Positions 19,057-28,206 of a stretch of DNA of 64,000 nt are shown in pieces; position 1 is the first letter of the stretch, and each line of letters starts with the position of its first letter. Both the position numbers and the translations under genes were made by a program. Origin of the DNA: Pseudoxanthomonas dokdonensis (lineage in GTDB: Bacteria > Pseudomonadota > Gammaproteobacteria > Xanthomonadales > Xanthomonadaceae); NCBI RefSeq assembly GCF_001431405.1, contig NZ_LDJL01000011.1, forward strand, positions 1 through 64,000, written 5' to 3'. The notes below the pieces were generated by a model. That model was not told the origin of the DNA. It saw only the letters and a list, made by a program, of their open reading frames with translations, and ran no database searches.

Positions 19057-21219
19057 ATGACCACCCGACTCGCTCTGGCGCTTGCCGCCACCCTGGGACT
19101 CGCCATGCCCGCCTATAGCCAGCCTGCCGCTACCCCGACCGAGGCCGCCATCGCCGGCAATCCATTCCTGGCCGAAAGCCCGCTGCCGCTGCATTACCCG
19201 CAGTTCGACAAGATCAAGGACGCCGATTTCGCGCCGGCCTTCGACTACGGCATGGCCCAGCAGCTGAAGGAAGTGGAGGCCATCGCCAACAATCCGGAGG
19301 CGCCGACCTTCGACAACACCATCATCGCGCTGGAAAAGAGCGGCCAGGTGCTGGACCGCGCGACCACGGTGTTCTTCAACCTGGTCGGCACCGATACCAA
19401 CGACACCCGCAACAAGCTGCGCGCCGATTACGCCACCCGCTTTGCCGCCCATGGCGATGCCATCAACCTCAACGGCAAGTTGTTTGACCGCATCCAGACC
19501 CTGTATGCCAAGCGCGACTCGCTGGGTCTGGACCCGCAGGGCGTGCGCCTGATCGAGCGCTACCACACCAACTTCGTCCGCGCTGGCGCCAAGCTCAATG
19601 ACGCCGACAAGGCCAGGCTGAAGGCGATGAATGCCGAACTGGCCGGCCTGGGCACCCGGTTCAGCGACAACGTGCTGAAGGATGTCAATGCATCGGCGGT
19701 GGTGGTTGATGATGTCAAGCAGCTCGATGGCCTGACCGAAAGCCAGATCGCCACCGCCGCCCGCATCGCCAAGGAGCGCGGCAAGGACGGCAAGTACGTC
19801 ATCACCCTGCTCAACACCACCGGCCAGCCGCCGGAATCGGAACTGACCGATCGCGGCCTGCGCCAGCGCATCCACGAAGCCTCGATCGCCCGCGGCAGCC
19901 ACGGCGGCGAATTCGACAACCGCGAAATCATCTCGCGGGTGATGAACCTGCGTGCCGAACGCGCCAAGCTGCTGGGTTACCCGAACTACGCCGCCTACGC
20001 GCTGGAAGACCAGACCGCCAAGACTCCGCAGGCGGTCAACGACATGCTCGGCAAGCTGGCGCCGGCCGCGGTTGCCAATGCCAAGCGCGAAGCCGCCGAC
20101 CTGCAGGCGGTGATCGACAGCGAACAGGGTGCCAAGGGCGAAGCCAGCTTCCAGCTGCAACCGTGGGACTGGTCGTTCTATTCGGAAAAAGTGCGCGCGC
20201 AGAAGTACGACTTCGACGAATCGCAGCTCAAGCCCTATCTGGAAATGAAGAACGTGCTGGAAAACGGCGTGTTCTTCGCCGCGCACAAGCTGTACGGGCT
20301 GGACTTCAAGCCGCGTACCGACCTGCCCAAATACCACCCGGATACCTGGGTCTATGACGTGTTCAATGAAGACGGCAGCCAGCTGGCGATCTTCATCTTC
20401 GATCCGTATGCGCGTGATTCCAAGCGTGGCGGTGCGTGGATGAATTCGTACGTGTCGCAGTCGGCACTGACCGGCGACCAGCCGGTGGTCGCCAACCACC
20501 TCAACATCCCCAAGCCGGCCGCGGGCGAACCGACCCTGCTGACCTGGGATGAAGCCACCACCATGTTCCATGAGTTCGGCCATGCCCTGCATGGCATGTT
20601 TTCGAACGTGGAGTACCCGTACTTCAGCGGTACCAGCGTGCCGCGTGACTTCGTCGAATACCCGAGCCAGGTCAACGAGATGTGGGCCGACTGGCCGGAA
20701 GTGCTGAAGAACTACGCCAAGCACTACCAGACCGGCGCGGCGATGCCGCAGGCATTGCTGGACAAGGTCATTGCCGCGTCCAAGTTCAACCAGGGCTTTG
20801 CCACCACCGAGTACCTGGGTGCGGCCATGCTTGACCAGCGCTGGCATCAGCTGGCGGTCGGCCAGGTGCCGGACGCCGCCGGGGTGATCAAGTTCGAGGC
20901 TGACGCGCTGAGCGCCGACGGCATCAACTATCCGCCGGTGCCACCGCGCTACCGCACCCCGTACTTCAGCCACATCATGGGCGGCTACGCGGCCGGCTAC
21001 TACGCCTACATCTGGTCGGAAGTGCTGGATGCCAACAGCCAGCAATGGTTCGAGCAGCACGGCGGCCTGACCCGCAAGAATGGCGACCATTTCCGCGAAA
21101 CGCTGCTGTCACGCGGCGGCAGCGAGGACGCGATGAAGTTGTTCCACGACTTCGCCGGCCATGACCCGCAGATTGAACCGCTGCTGGAAAAACGCGGCCT
21201 GACCGCACCGGGCAAGTAA
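19057..21219 (+). CDS. dcp: Peptidyl-dipeptidase Dcp (M3 family)
   Basis: Zinc metallopeptidase that removes C-terminal dipeptides, 720 residues. It has a signal peptide (MTTRLALALAATLGLAMPAYS), so a periplasmic location is likely. The M3 zinc motif is HEFGH at residues 505-509, inside TMFHEFGHALHGMFS. Downstream SxxQxxxxYLGAAMLDQRWH and GGYAAGYYAYIWSEV match the family's C-terminal domain. The ATG at 19057 is set by the signal peptide; the ribosome site is weak. A hairpin with T-run follows. Confidence 0.95.
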   Translation: MTTRLALALAATLGLAMPAYSQPAATPTEAAIAGNPFLAESPLPLHYPQFDKIKDADFAPAFDYGMAQQLKEVEAIANNPEAPTFDNTIIALEKSGQVLDRATTVFFNLVGTDTNDTRNKLRADYATRFAAHGDAINLNGKLFDRIQTLYAKRDSLGLDPQGVRLIERYHTNFVRAGAKLNDADKARLKAMNAELAGLGTRFSDNVLKDVNASAVVVDDVKQLDGLTESQIATAARIAKERGKDGKYVITLLNTTGQPPESELTDRGLRQRIHEASIARGSHGGEFDNREIISRVMNLRAERAKLLGYPNYAAYALEDQTAKTPQAVNDMLGKLAPAAVANAKREAADLQAVIDSEQGAKGEASFQLQPWDWSFYSEKVRAQKYDFDESQLKPYLEMKNVLENGVFFAAHKLYGLDFKPRTDLPKYHPDTWVYDVFNEDGSQLAIFIFDPYARDSKRGGAWMNSYVSQSALTGDQPVVANHLNIPKPAAGEPTLLTWDEATTMFHEFGHALHGMFSNVEYPYFSGTSVPRDFVEYPSQVNEMWADWPEVLKNYAKHYQTGAAMPQALLDKVIAASKFNQGFATTEYLGAAMLDQRWHQLAVGQVPDAAGVIKFEADALSADGINYPPVPPRYRTPYFSHIMGGYAAGYYAYIWSEVLDANSQQWFEQHGGLTRKNGDHFRETLLSRGGSEDAMKLFHDFAGHDPQIEPLLEKRGLTAPGK

Positions 21220-21253
21220 CCGCCCGGCCGTTCAACAGCCGTGTAAAGCAGTA

Positions 21254-21277
21254 GGGGCAGTCATTGACTGCCCCTTT
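21254..21277 (+). terminator. Intrinsic terminator after dcp
   Basis: A 9-bp stem (ggggcagtc, 21254-21262, with gactgcccc, 21266-21274), a 3-nt loop and TTT directly after the stem on the plus strand. It lies 34 bp past the dcp stop and also separates the convergent efflux operon. Confidence 0.8.
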
Positions 21278-21311
21278 CTGTATCGGTCGCCTGCTGGTGC
21301 AACACGCCGCT

Positions 21312-22313
21312 TCACTGGCGCGGCAGCACCACCACGGTGGCGGTCATGCCGGCGGCCAGTTGCTGGCTGTCGGCGCGTTCGTCATCAAGGCTGACACGGA
21401 CCGGGATGCGCTGCGCCAGCCGGACCCAGTTGTAGGTGGGATTGACGTTGGCCAGCAGATCGCCGCCAGTCGGGTTGTCGGTATCGGTGATGCCGTGGGC
21501 GATGCTTTCGACGTGACCCTTGAGCGGCCGCGATGAACTCATCAGCCGCACTTCCACCGGATCGCCGACCCGCAGCGATGGCATCTTGGTTTCCTCGAAA
21601 TAGGCATTGACCCAGAACGAGTCGCGGTCGATCAGTGCCAGCCGCGCATTGCCGGCGTTGGCGTAATCACCGCTGCGCACATCCAGGTTGGTGATGTAAC
21701 CCTCGACCGGCGCCCGCACCCGGGTGCGCTGCAGACGCAGTCGGGCGGTATCGACCGCGGCCTGTGCCTGCTGCACCTGCGCCAGCGCCTGTTGCTGGCT
21801 GGCCGATGCCTGGCGCTGGCTGGCGGCAGCCTGGCTGACGCCGGCCCGGGCCGCATTGGCGGCGGCCAGTGCGTCGGTGCGGCTCTCGTCGGAAATCAGC
21901 TGGCCCTGGATCTGCTGCCGGCGCTGGTACTGCGCCTGGTACTTGGCCAGGTTGGCACGCTGCTGCTCGGCACTGGCACCGGCGGCGACGATACTGGCGC
22001 CGGCGGCCTTGGCGCCGGCCTGTGCCACCGCCAGGCTGGCCTGTGCTTTGTCCAGCTCCAACTGGTAGTCGGCATCGTCGATGACGAACAGCACATCGCC
22101 TTTGTGGACCAGCTGGTTGTCTTTCACCTCGACCTTGCTGACCCGGCCGCTGACATCCGGGGCAATGCGGATCACTTCGGCACGGACCCGGCCATCACGT
22201 GTCCACGGCGAGTACATGTAGTGCTTCCACAGGGCATGGCCAGCCAGCGCGGCAAGTCCCACCACCACCGCGGTCAGCAGTATCCGCAATCCGGACAGGG
22301 TTCGTGCATTCAT
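21312..22313 (-). CDS. AaeA/EmrA-type membrane fusion protein of efflux pump
   Basis: HlyD-family periplasmic adaptor, 333 residues. An N-terminal membrane anchor (about residues 8-25) is followed by biotinyl-lipoyl halves (APDVSGRVSKVEVKDNQLVHKGD and VRAPVEGYITNLDVRSGDY) flanking a long Ala/Gln-rich coiled-coil hairpin. It should bridge the FUSC inner-membrane pump to an outer-membrane channel, which is not encoded here. It is the last gene of the MarR-fusC-DUF1656-MFP set. The start could be ATG 22313 or ATG 22322; the latter follows the upstream stop by one base. Confidence 0.88.
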   Translation of the reverse strand: MNARTLSGLRILLTAVVVGLAALAGHALWKHYMYSPWTRDGRVRAEVIRIAPDVSGRVSKVEVKDNQLVHKGDVLFVIDDADYQLELDKAQASLAVAQAGAKAAGASIVAAGASAEQQRANLAKYQAQYQRRQQIQGQLISDESRTDALAAANAARAGVSQAAASQRQASASQQQALAQVQQAQAAVDTARLRLQRTRVRAPVEGYITNLDVRSGDYANAGNARLALIDRDSFWVNAYFEETKMPSLRVGDPVEVRLMSSSRPLKGHVESIAHGITDTDNPTGGDLLANVNPTYNWVRLAQRIPVRVSLDDERADSQQLAAGMTATVVVLPRQ

Positions 22314-22323
22314 CGTCGTCATC

Positions 22324-22521
22324 TCAAAACAGGAGCAGGCCAAGACAGCCGAACAACAGGACAAACACCGCCGCCCGCAACAACGGTGGATGCCAGACAT
22401 GGCGGTACCAGCCAAGGCGACCGGCAACCCCGTCCAGCAACGCCACCAGCACCAGCAGGCCAACAAACAACACCAGCAATCCCGGCAGCAGCATGCCGCC
22501 GATGGCGAATTCACGCGGCAT
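22324..22521 (-). CDS. AaeX-like DUF1656 small membrane protein
   Basis: A 65-residue protein with two predicted membrane helices (MLLPGLLVLFVGLLVLVALL and AAVFVLLFGCLGLLLF), typical of the DUF1656/AaeX family. It always accompanies AaeA/AaeB-type aromatic acid efflux genes. It overlaps the fusC gene 3' end by 11 bp and precedes the fusion protein gene directly. Its exact role in the family is not established. Confidence 0.88.
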   Translation of the reverse strand: MPREFAIGGMLLPGLLVLFVGLLVLVALLDGVAGRLGWYRHVWHPPLLRAAVFVLLFGCLGLLLF

Positions 22522-24652
22522 GCGCGACCTCCCGGTTGAAACAGGCGATATACGGCGCCAATGGCGATTCGTCGTCGGCCAGCGCCAGCCGCATCAGGCG
22601 CAGTTGCGACAGTGCCCGGCGTTGTCCGGTCGAAGCTGCCGGCACTGCCGCCAACAGTGCAATCGCCGCGTCATGAGCGTGCGCGCAGATCCGGTAGCGC
22701 TCGGCATCGGGTTGCGCATACAGCGCCGCCAGCGTTGCCATCACCGCCTCTACCGCCTCGACGTGTTCGGCTGGCAAGCCGTCGCTGGCCATGCCCTGCC
22801 GCAGTTCGATCACGGCACGGCCGCTTTCGTGCACCGACAGCGCCCATGACAGCAACGCCCGCGAGTCATCGCTGCCCGGCGCGGTATGGCTGACCACCTG
22901 CTGGAACAGATCCCGGTGACCGCTTTCGAAGCGTTGCAGCAAGCCTGCCAGCGGTTCGCGCACGGCCATGCGGACCTGCTGCCGCAACGCGGCCATCTGA
23001 CGCCGGCGCCAGTGCCCGCTGCCCAGCAGCGATGGCACCAGCACGAACGCCAGCAACACCGCGCCGACACCCACCATCTGCGCTACGCCGTCATTGACGA
23101 AGCCCAGCGGCGAAAACACCATTGGATTGTTGAGGCCGAGGATGTAGGCAAAGCCCATCGTGTAGCCCAGCCCGTGTACCGCCCAGGCTGGCCGGGTGGT
23201 CAGGTACGGGCCGATGATGAAGAACGGCAGGATGCCGGCGACCATCAACGCGAAACCATCCATCCGCGTCAGCACGAAGAACTCGCACACAAACCCCATC
23301 GACATGCCAATCAGGTAACCCACCGCGATCCGGCCCAGGATGCCGGTCGGATTGGGCGCGGTGGCGAACAGACCGGAAAAGATCGTCGCCAGCAGCATCA
23401 TGCCCGCGCCCGATGGCCAGGCACTGGCAATCCAGAAGCTGGCCAGCACCCACATCGTCAACGTCGTCCGCAGCACCGCCAGGGCGGCGGCGACATGATC
23501 ATGACCGCGCTGGAACCTGACCCGTTCCGGCGCCGGTCCCACGGCTATCCGCTGGCGCTGGCGCAATGCATGGTGGGCGTGGACATAGGTGGCCAGTTCG
23601 CTGGCAAAGCGCGAGACCAGCAACGCACCGGCATCGAAGTCATCCAGGCTTGCCGCGGCCGGCAGCGCTTTCCGCAGTGTGGCGGCACGTGCGTCCATCG
23701 CCGCCGCCGTGGCCTGCAGCCGCTGCTGGCAGACATCGTCATCGGCGTTGTCGGCGGACAGGCAGGCCAGGTCGTCGGACAACGGCCGGTACAGTTCGGC
23801 CAACGCACTGGCAAGTTCATGCGCCTGCCGCCGCTGCAGCCGGTTGAGCAGATGATGCAACGACTGGAAAGTGGTCGAGACCGCCATGAAATCATGATTG
23901 GCCCGCTGCATCTGCTCGCTGCGGGCACGCGCGTCGGCATCCTCGAACACCACCGAACTGCGCAGATCTTCCAGCGTCACCACGTCGCGGACAAAGCGCA
24001 GATGGGCGCGCTCCATGTCCTCGCGCGGCAGCTGCCCGGCGGTGGTGCGGCGGACGAAGTCGATGAAATGCTGGTACTGGGCACGCGCGGTCGCGCGCAG
24101 GCTGTCGCGCAAACGCACCGGGAAGATGCAGTCGCTGATGACCGCACTGACCAGCAATCCCAGCATCACTTCGGTGATGCGGGCGATGGCCGAGTCGAAG
24201 ATGCCCTGCGGATGGCTGGCGACCGGCAGTGCGATGATGGCGGCGGTGTAGCCGGCCAGCACGAAAGCATAGGATTTGAAGTTGCGATGGAATACCGCGC
24301 CACCTGCGCATAGTCCGACCCACAGTCCCAGCGCGCCGAGTGACAGCACCCGCTGCTGGGCAAACAAGCCGACGATCAGCAGCGCCGCCAGTGCCCCGGC
24401 CAGGGTGCCCAGACTGCGGTAGAACGCCTTGGCCAGCACCATCCCGCTCTGCCGGTGCATGACGATGACCGTGGTCAGCATGGCAGTGCCTGGTGACGGC
24501 AGCTTCAGCCGCATCGCCAGCCAGCCGGCGATGAAGAACGCCAGCGCCGCCTTCAGCACGAACCGCCAGGCATCGCTTTCCTCGCGTGCGAAGCCGGACA
24601 GCGCCGTGCGCCACGCCGGCGCGGTCGATGGAATGGAGAGATTGCCCTGCAT
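22511..24652 (-). CDS. FUSC-family (AaeB-like) inner-membrane efflux transporter
   Basis: A 713-residue transporter with the duplicated FUSC layout. One membrane block sits near residues 30-160, a soluble region follows, and a second membrane block sits near residues 385-525, with soluble segments after it. Relatives (AaeB, FusC) export aromatic carboxylic acids such as p-hydroxybenzoate or related compounds. It lies 15 bp downstream of the MarR gene and overlaps the DUF1656 gene, so the four genes form one operon. The substrate here is inferred only by family. Confidence 0.9.
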   Translation of the reverse strand: MQGNLSIPSTAPAWRTALSGFAREESDAWRFVLKAALAFFIAGWLAMRLKLPSPGTAMLTTVIVMHRQSGMVLAKAFYRSLGTLAGALAALLIVGLFAQQRVLSLGALGLWVGLCAGGAVFHRNFKSYAFVLAGYTAAIIALPVASHPQGIFDSAIARITEVMLGLLVSAVISDCIFPVRLRDSLRATARAQYQHFIDFVRRTTAGQLPREDMERAHLRFVRDVVTLEDLRSSVVFEDADARARSEQMQRANHDFMAVSTTFQSLHHLLNRLQRRQAHELASALAELYRPLSDDLACLSADNADDDVCQQRLQATAAAMDARAATLRKALPAAASLDDFDAGALLVSRFASELATYVHAHHALRQRQRIAVGPAPERVRFQRGHDHVAAALAVLRTTLTMWVLASFWIASAWPSGAGMMLLATIFSGLFATAPNPTGILGRIAVGYLIGMSMGFVCEFFVLTRMDGFALMVAGILPFFIIGPYLTTRPAWAVHGLGYTMGFAYILGLNNPMVFSPLGFVNDGVAQMVGVGAVLLAFVLVPSLLGSGHWRRRQMAALRQQVRMAVREPLAGLLQRFESGHRDLFQQVVSHTAPGSDDSRALLSWALSVHESGRAVIELRQGMASDGLPAEHVEAVEAVMATLAALYAQPDAERYRICAHAHDAAIALLAAVPAASTGQRRALSQLRLMRLALADDESPLAPYIACFNREVAHAA

Positions 24653-24667
24653 GGTTGAGCCGATGGA

Positions 24668-25162
24668 CTACAGCGCGTCCATGCCCTCCAGCATCTTCTT
24701 CAGCAGGGTTTCCAGACGCTTCTGTTCGGCTTCGCCGAGGCCGCCGACCTCCAGTGCCAGCAGCTGGTTGATCTGCGGCAGCATGCGCTGGATCAGGTCC
24801 GTGCCCTGCCCGCTCAACGCCAGCACCAGCTTGCGCCGGTCGTTGGCGTCGGCACTGCGTGTAATCAGCCCTTTTTCGCACAACTGGTCGGTCAGACGGG
24901 TGATGTTGGCGGACTTCTCGCCGGTGGCTTCGGCCACTTCGCCGGGTGACAGGCTCTGCTCGGCGGTGCCATAGAGCATCATCAGGATGTCGTATTCGGC
25001 ATGGTTGATGCCGTACTCGCGCAGCAGCAGGTTGGCGTTGTCGTGGATGCGCTTGTACAGATGCTTGACCAGCCGCACCAGCATCGCCGGCTCGCGCGGA
25101 AAGCTGGGCGAACGCTGGCAGGTCACCTCGATGCGTTTTTCAGTGGCGTCAAAGCTGCCCAT
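24668..25162 (-). CDS. MarR-family transcriptional regulator
   Basis: A 164-residue winged-helix regulator. The MarR core runs about residues 30-140, with LSPGEVAEATGEKSANITRLTDQLCEKGLITR as recognition helix and the DRRKLVLALS wing. It is the first gene of the aromatic-efflux operon and so probably represses it until an aromatic ligand binds (inference). The ATG at 25162 has GGAG about 8 nt upstream; a promoter lies about 35 bp further up. Confidence 0.92.
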   Translation of the reverse strand: MGSFDATEKRIEVTCQRSPSFPREPAMLVRLVKHLYKRIHDNANLLLREYGINHAEYDILMMLYGTAEQSLSPGEVAEATGEKSANITRLTDQLCEKGLITRSADANDRRKLVLALSGQGTDLIQRMLPQINQLLALEVGGLGEAEQKRLETLLKKMLEGMDAL

Positions 25163-25197
25163 GCCCGGCTCCGCGATGGATTCTGTTCATGGGCGGG

Positions 25198-25226
25198 ATT
25201 TTATTACATAAATGAACTATCAACAA
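25198..25226 (-). promoter_or_regulatory. Putative sigma-70 promoter of the MarR-efflux operon
   Basis: Read on the minus strand: TTGTTG (25226-25221), a 17-bp spacer, then TAAAAT (25203-25198), about 35 bp before the MarR start. The whole stretch 25198-25240 is strongly A+T-rich in a G+C-rich genome. The imperfect dyads in it are plausible MarR contacts, but I could not define an operator. Confidence 0.5.
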
Positions 25227-25411
25227 TCATAAAACATACCGGGCAACAGCATGGTTCAGCCCGCCGACAGCTGTTTACCGCCATCCGCCCGCACGCCACG
25301 TGTCAACGCAGCCGGCTGGCGCGACTCCCCTCGTCTGGAATGCCTGCTGCTGGATCTCGCGGACGCCGCTTGCTCCGGCATCGCCGCCAGTCGCAGCGCG
25401 ACATACCGGCC

Positions 25412-26530
25412 TCAGCGCGGGGCCAGATAGCCGCCGGGTACGCCGTTTGGTGACAGCACCAGTTGCCACAGCTGCGAACGCCGACAGCGGAACGTCGCCA
25501 TCGAGCCGGACAGATAGAACCGCCACATGCGCCGGAAACGTTCGTCGTAGCGCACATCCAGCGCATCCCACGCCGCTTCCACGTTGTCGCGCCAGGCCTG
25601 CAGGGTACGGTCGTAATCGGTGCCGAAGTTGTGCCAGTCCTCGAGCACGAACAAGCCTTCCATCGCCTGGCTGATCTGCGCCGCCGACGGCAGCATCGAA
25701 TTGGGGAAGATATAGCGTGCGATCCACGGATCGGTGCGGTGCACCGAGCGATTGGTGCCGATGCTGTGCAGCAGGAACAATCCGTGCCCGGGCAGCAGCC
25801 GGCGCGCGACTTCGAAGTAGGTACGGTAGTTCTTGACCCCGACGTGTTCGAACATGCCGATCGAGAACGCCGCATCGAACGGCTCGTCCAGTTCCCGGTA
25901 GTCCTGCAGCCGGATCTCGATCGGCAGGCCGGCGCACAGTTCGCGGGCGTAATCGGCCTGTTCCTGCGAGATGGTGACGCCGACGCCACTGACGCCGTAT
26001 TGCTCGGCGGCGAATTTCAACGCCTCGCCCCAACCACAGCCGATGTCGAGTACGCGCATGCCCGGCCTGAGCCGCAGCTTGCGGCAGACCAGGTCCAGTT
26101 TCGCTGCCTGCGCCTGGTCGAGATCACTGGCCTCACGCCAGTAGCCGCAGCTGTAGACCAGGCGCTGGCCGAGCATGGCCTGGTACAGATCATTGCCCAG
26201 ATCGTAATGGCGCAGACCGACTTCGCGGCTGCGGCTGCGGGTCTGCTGGTTGAACAGGCGTGCGCGCATCGCATCCCACAGCTCACCCGCGCCGTGCACC
26301 CGTTCGTCCAGTCGCGCCTGCAGCAGCCGCGACAGGAATTCATCCAGGCGTGCCACGTCCCACCAGCCGTCCATGTAGCTTTCGCCCAGGGCCAATGAGC
26401 CCTGTGCCAGCAGCCGCGCGTACAGATGGTCGTCGTGGACCTGGATGTCCCAGGGTCGATCGCCGCCTATCCGTACATCCGCCTCCTCGAACAAACCAGC
26501 AATCCTGCGTTCGAAACGGCGCTGCGGCAT
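25412..26530 (-). CDS. cfa: Cyclopropane-fatty-acyl-phospholipid synthase
   Basis: SAM-dependent enzyme that converts cis double bonds of membrane phospholipid acyl chains to cyclopropane rings. The 372 residues match family length. The SAM-binding motif VLDIGCGWGE is near residues 160-170, and YSCGYW, GMFEHVG and the C-terminal LSGSMATFR(C) segment match the CFAS family. The preceding gene (DUF3298 lipoprotein) ends 11 bp upstream on the same strand, so the two are probably co-transcribed. Confidence 0.93.
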   Translation of the reverse strand: MPQRRFERRIAGLFEEADVRIGGDRPWDIQVHDDHLYARLLAQGSLALGESYMDGWWDVARLDEFLSRLLQARLDERVHGAGELWDAMRARLFNQQTRSRSREVGLRHYDLGNDLYQAMLGQRLVYSCGYWREASDLDQAQAAKLDLVCRKLRLRPGMRVLDIGCGWGEALKFAAEQYGVSGVGVTISQEQADYARELCAGLPIEIRLQDYRELDEPFDAAFSIGMFEHVGVKNYRTYFEVARRLLPGHGLFLLHSIGTNRSVHRTDPWIARYIFPNSMLPSAAQISQAMEGLFVLEDWHNFGTDYDRTLQAWRDNVEAAWDALDVRYDERFRRMWRFYLSGSMATFRCRRSQLWQLVLSPNGVPGGYLAPR

Positions 26531-26541
26531 CGGGTCACCTG

Positions 26542-27396
26542 TCAGTGGGCAAACAACTCGAGGTAGGCGGGAGCAATGTGAGGATAAAGCAGGCCGGCGG
26601 GCACTTCCACCTGCTGCACGCCATCGGCATACGGCCCGACCTGGTACGGCGGAAACACGAACCGCAGCGCGACGATCTTGCCGCGGGCATCGAATATCGG
26701 CACGTACTGTTCGAAGTTGCTGGCGCTGGGCTGGGTGCCCTCCTCGATCATCCGCCCGGAATCCTTGAGCAGTTCGGCGCGCTCGGCCGGTTCCAGCTTG
26801 TCGGCTTCGGCGCGCATCGCCACTGCGTCCTGCAGCTGCTCGGCGACGTAGGCGCTGATGGTGCTCCAGCCGGTGGCGTCAGGGATCAACTCCTGCACCG
26901 GCAGCAGTTTCTGCTCCGCCACCAGCCACACGAAACGCACGATCAACGGTTGCCCGTGGGCACCACCGGTATAGCGGCTGCCATTGCCGGCGACCACGAC
27001 CATCTGGCTGTTCTCGCTGACGATTTCGAACGCCAGCGACAATTCATACGGCGCCGACGGCACATCGTTGCCAAAGCCCTCGACCGCATCCATCAGCTCG
27101 CCGCGGGCGTCGTTGGCATAGCCGGACAGCACCGCGCCGAGGCCGGGGTAACGGTCCAGGCCCTTCGGATAGCTGATGCCGATGATGTAGCGCTCGTTGG
27201 TTTCAATGACATCCTGTAGCGCGGCATCGGCGTGGTCCGCCGGCTCGACGCTGGCCGGCAGACTCGCGGCGGCGGCCGCTGGCTGCGGCTGCGCGCCCTG
27301 CGCCGGCGCGGGCTCGCGCTGGCAGGCCGACAGCGCCAGTGCCAGGCAGCTGCCCAGCAGCAGCGTGGTTGAAACCGGATGGACAGACAACTTCAC
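26542..27396 (-). CDS. DUF3298 (RsiV-like) lipoprotein
   Basis: A 284-residue predicted lipoprotein with lipobox LALSAC (C25), an Ala/Pro/Gln-rich linker, then DUF4163/DUF3298-type sequence. Its conserved features are YTGGAHG and a C-terminal FPPYQVGPYADG...V segment. The family includes RsiV, a lysozyme-binding anti-sigma factor, but no sigma gene is adjacent here. GTG 27396 is chosen because AGGAG lies 6 nt upstream and it yields a clean lipoprotein signal; the longer in-frame ORF adds unlikely sequence. Confidence 0.85.
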   Translation of the reverse strand: MKLSVHPVSTTLLLGSCLALALSACQREPAPAQGAQPQPAAAAASLPASVEPADHADAALQDVIETNERYIIGISYPKGLDRYPGLGAVLSGYANDARGELMDAVEGFGNDVPSAPYELSLAFEIVSENSQMVVVAGNGSRYTGGAHGQPLIVRFVWLVAEQKLLPVQELIPDATGWSTISAYVAEQLQDAVAMRAEADKLEPAERAELLKDSGRMIEEGTQPSASNFEQYVPIFDARGKIVALRFVFPPYQVGPYADGVQQVEVPAGLLYPHIAPAYLELFAH

Positions 27397-27457
27397 GGGT
27401 GACTCCTTGTACCGTTGAGGGCGACAGTTTATGCCGCATTGCGGCATGGCTCCACCG

Positions 27458-27736
27458 TCAGCCGCTCGCCAGCAGGTCCGCATACTGCGGATGGCGCTGG
27501 ATATAGGCGGCGGCATAGGAACAGGCCGGGCGCACCGACCAGCCCTCGGCGCGGGCGTGCTCCAGCGCGGCCCTGACCAGATCGGCGGCGATGCCGCGGC
27601 CGCCTATGGCCGGCGGTACGCCGGTGTGGTCGATGATCATCTGCTGGCCGTGCAACTGATAGGTCAACTCGGCGGTCTGGCCATCGACCTGGGTGCTGAA
27701 ACGCTGGCGCTGGCGGTCGTGCTGGATGTCGGTCAT
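27458..27736 (-). CDS. Small GNAT-like N-acetyltransferase (COG2388 type)
   Basis: A 92-residue single-domain protein of the YidJ/GCN5-like COG2388 group. Its acetyl-CoA-binding signature is PAIGGRGIAADLVRAALEHAR (residues about 41-61), followed by WSVRPACSYAAAYIQRHPQY at the C-terminus. The acceptor is unknown. The ATG at 27736 has a GGAGC element upstream; an in-frame start at 27772 lacks one. Confidence 0.87.
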   Translation of the reverse strand: MTDIQHDRQRQRFSTQVDGQTAELTYQLHGQQMIIDHTGVPPAIGGRGIAADLVRAALEHARAEGWSVRPACSYAAAYIQRHPQYADLLASG

Positions 27737-27952
27737 GGTGCTGCTCCGTTTGATTTCAATGCCTTCGGCCACGGCATGGGCGGCGTCGGATGGCGACTTT
27801 GGTCACCTTTCTGGTGTGCAAACTGACACTTCGCGTCACTTCTTCACCTGATACCGGCGGCGGACGGCTCCCGGCGGGTGGCAGGCAAGTTGGCACGGTA
27901 TCTGCTTCCTTTCACATAAACCCACATTCACCTGTCCTTGGAGTTGTGTGCC

Positions 27953-28156
27953 ATGAGCCTTGTCGACGCATTGCCAGACGTGTCCACCGCCAACGATTTC
28001 ACCCTGCTGGAAGGCCTGTACCAGTTGGCCGTCAGTGGGCATACCAGCGACACCGAATTCGAACAGATCGACCGGGTTGTCTATGACCGGCTGATGTCCA
28101 GCTACGACAGCGCCATCGTCGGCAGCGCGCGCGCCCTGCAATCGCTGGCCGGCTGA
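27953..28156 (+). CDS. Hypothetical small protein
   Basis: A 67-residue acidic protein, not recognised, probably helical and cytoplasmic. The start at 27953 is supported by GGAG about 10 nt upstream. It stands alone between minus-strand genes. The antisense ORF covering it has no ribosome site and looks like a shadow. Confidence 0.6.
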   Translation: MSLVDALPDVSTANDFTLLEGLYQLAVSGHTSDTEFEQIDRVVYDRLMSSYDSAIVGSARALQSLAG

Positions 28157-28206
28157 AGCCCGGCCGTGCCGCCCGCGCGCCAGCCAGGCACGCGGGCCGG
28201 GGCCAC

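Noticed and set aside
19030-21090. 686-codon minus-strand ORF
   Set aside because: Antisense to dcp, an effect of high third-position G+C; no domain recognised.
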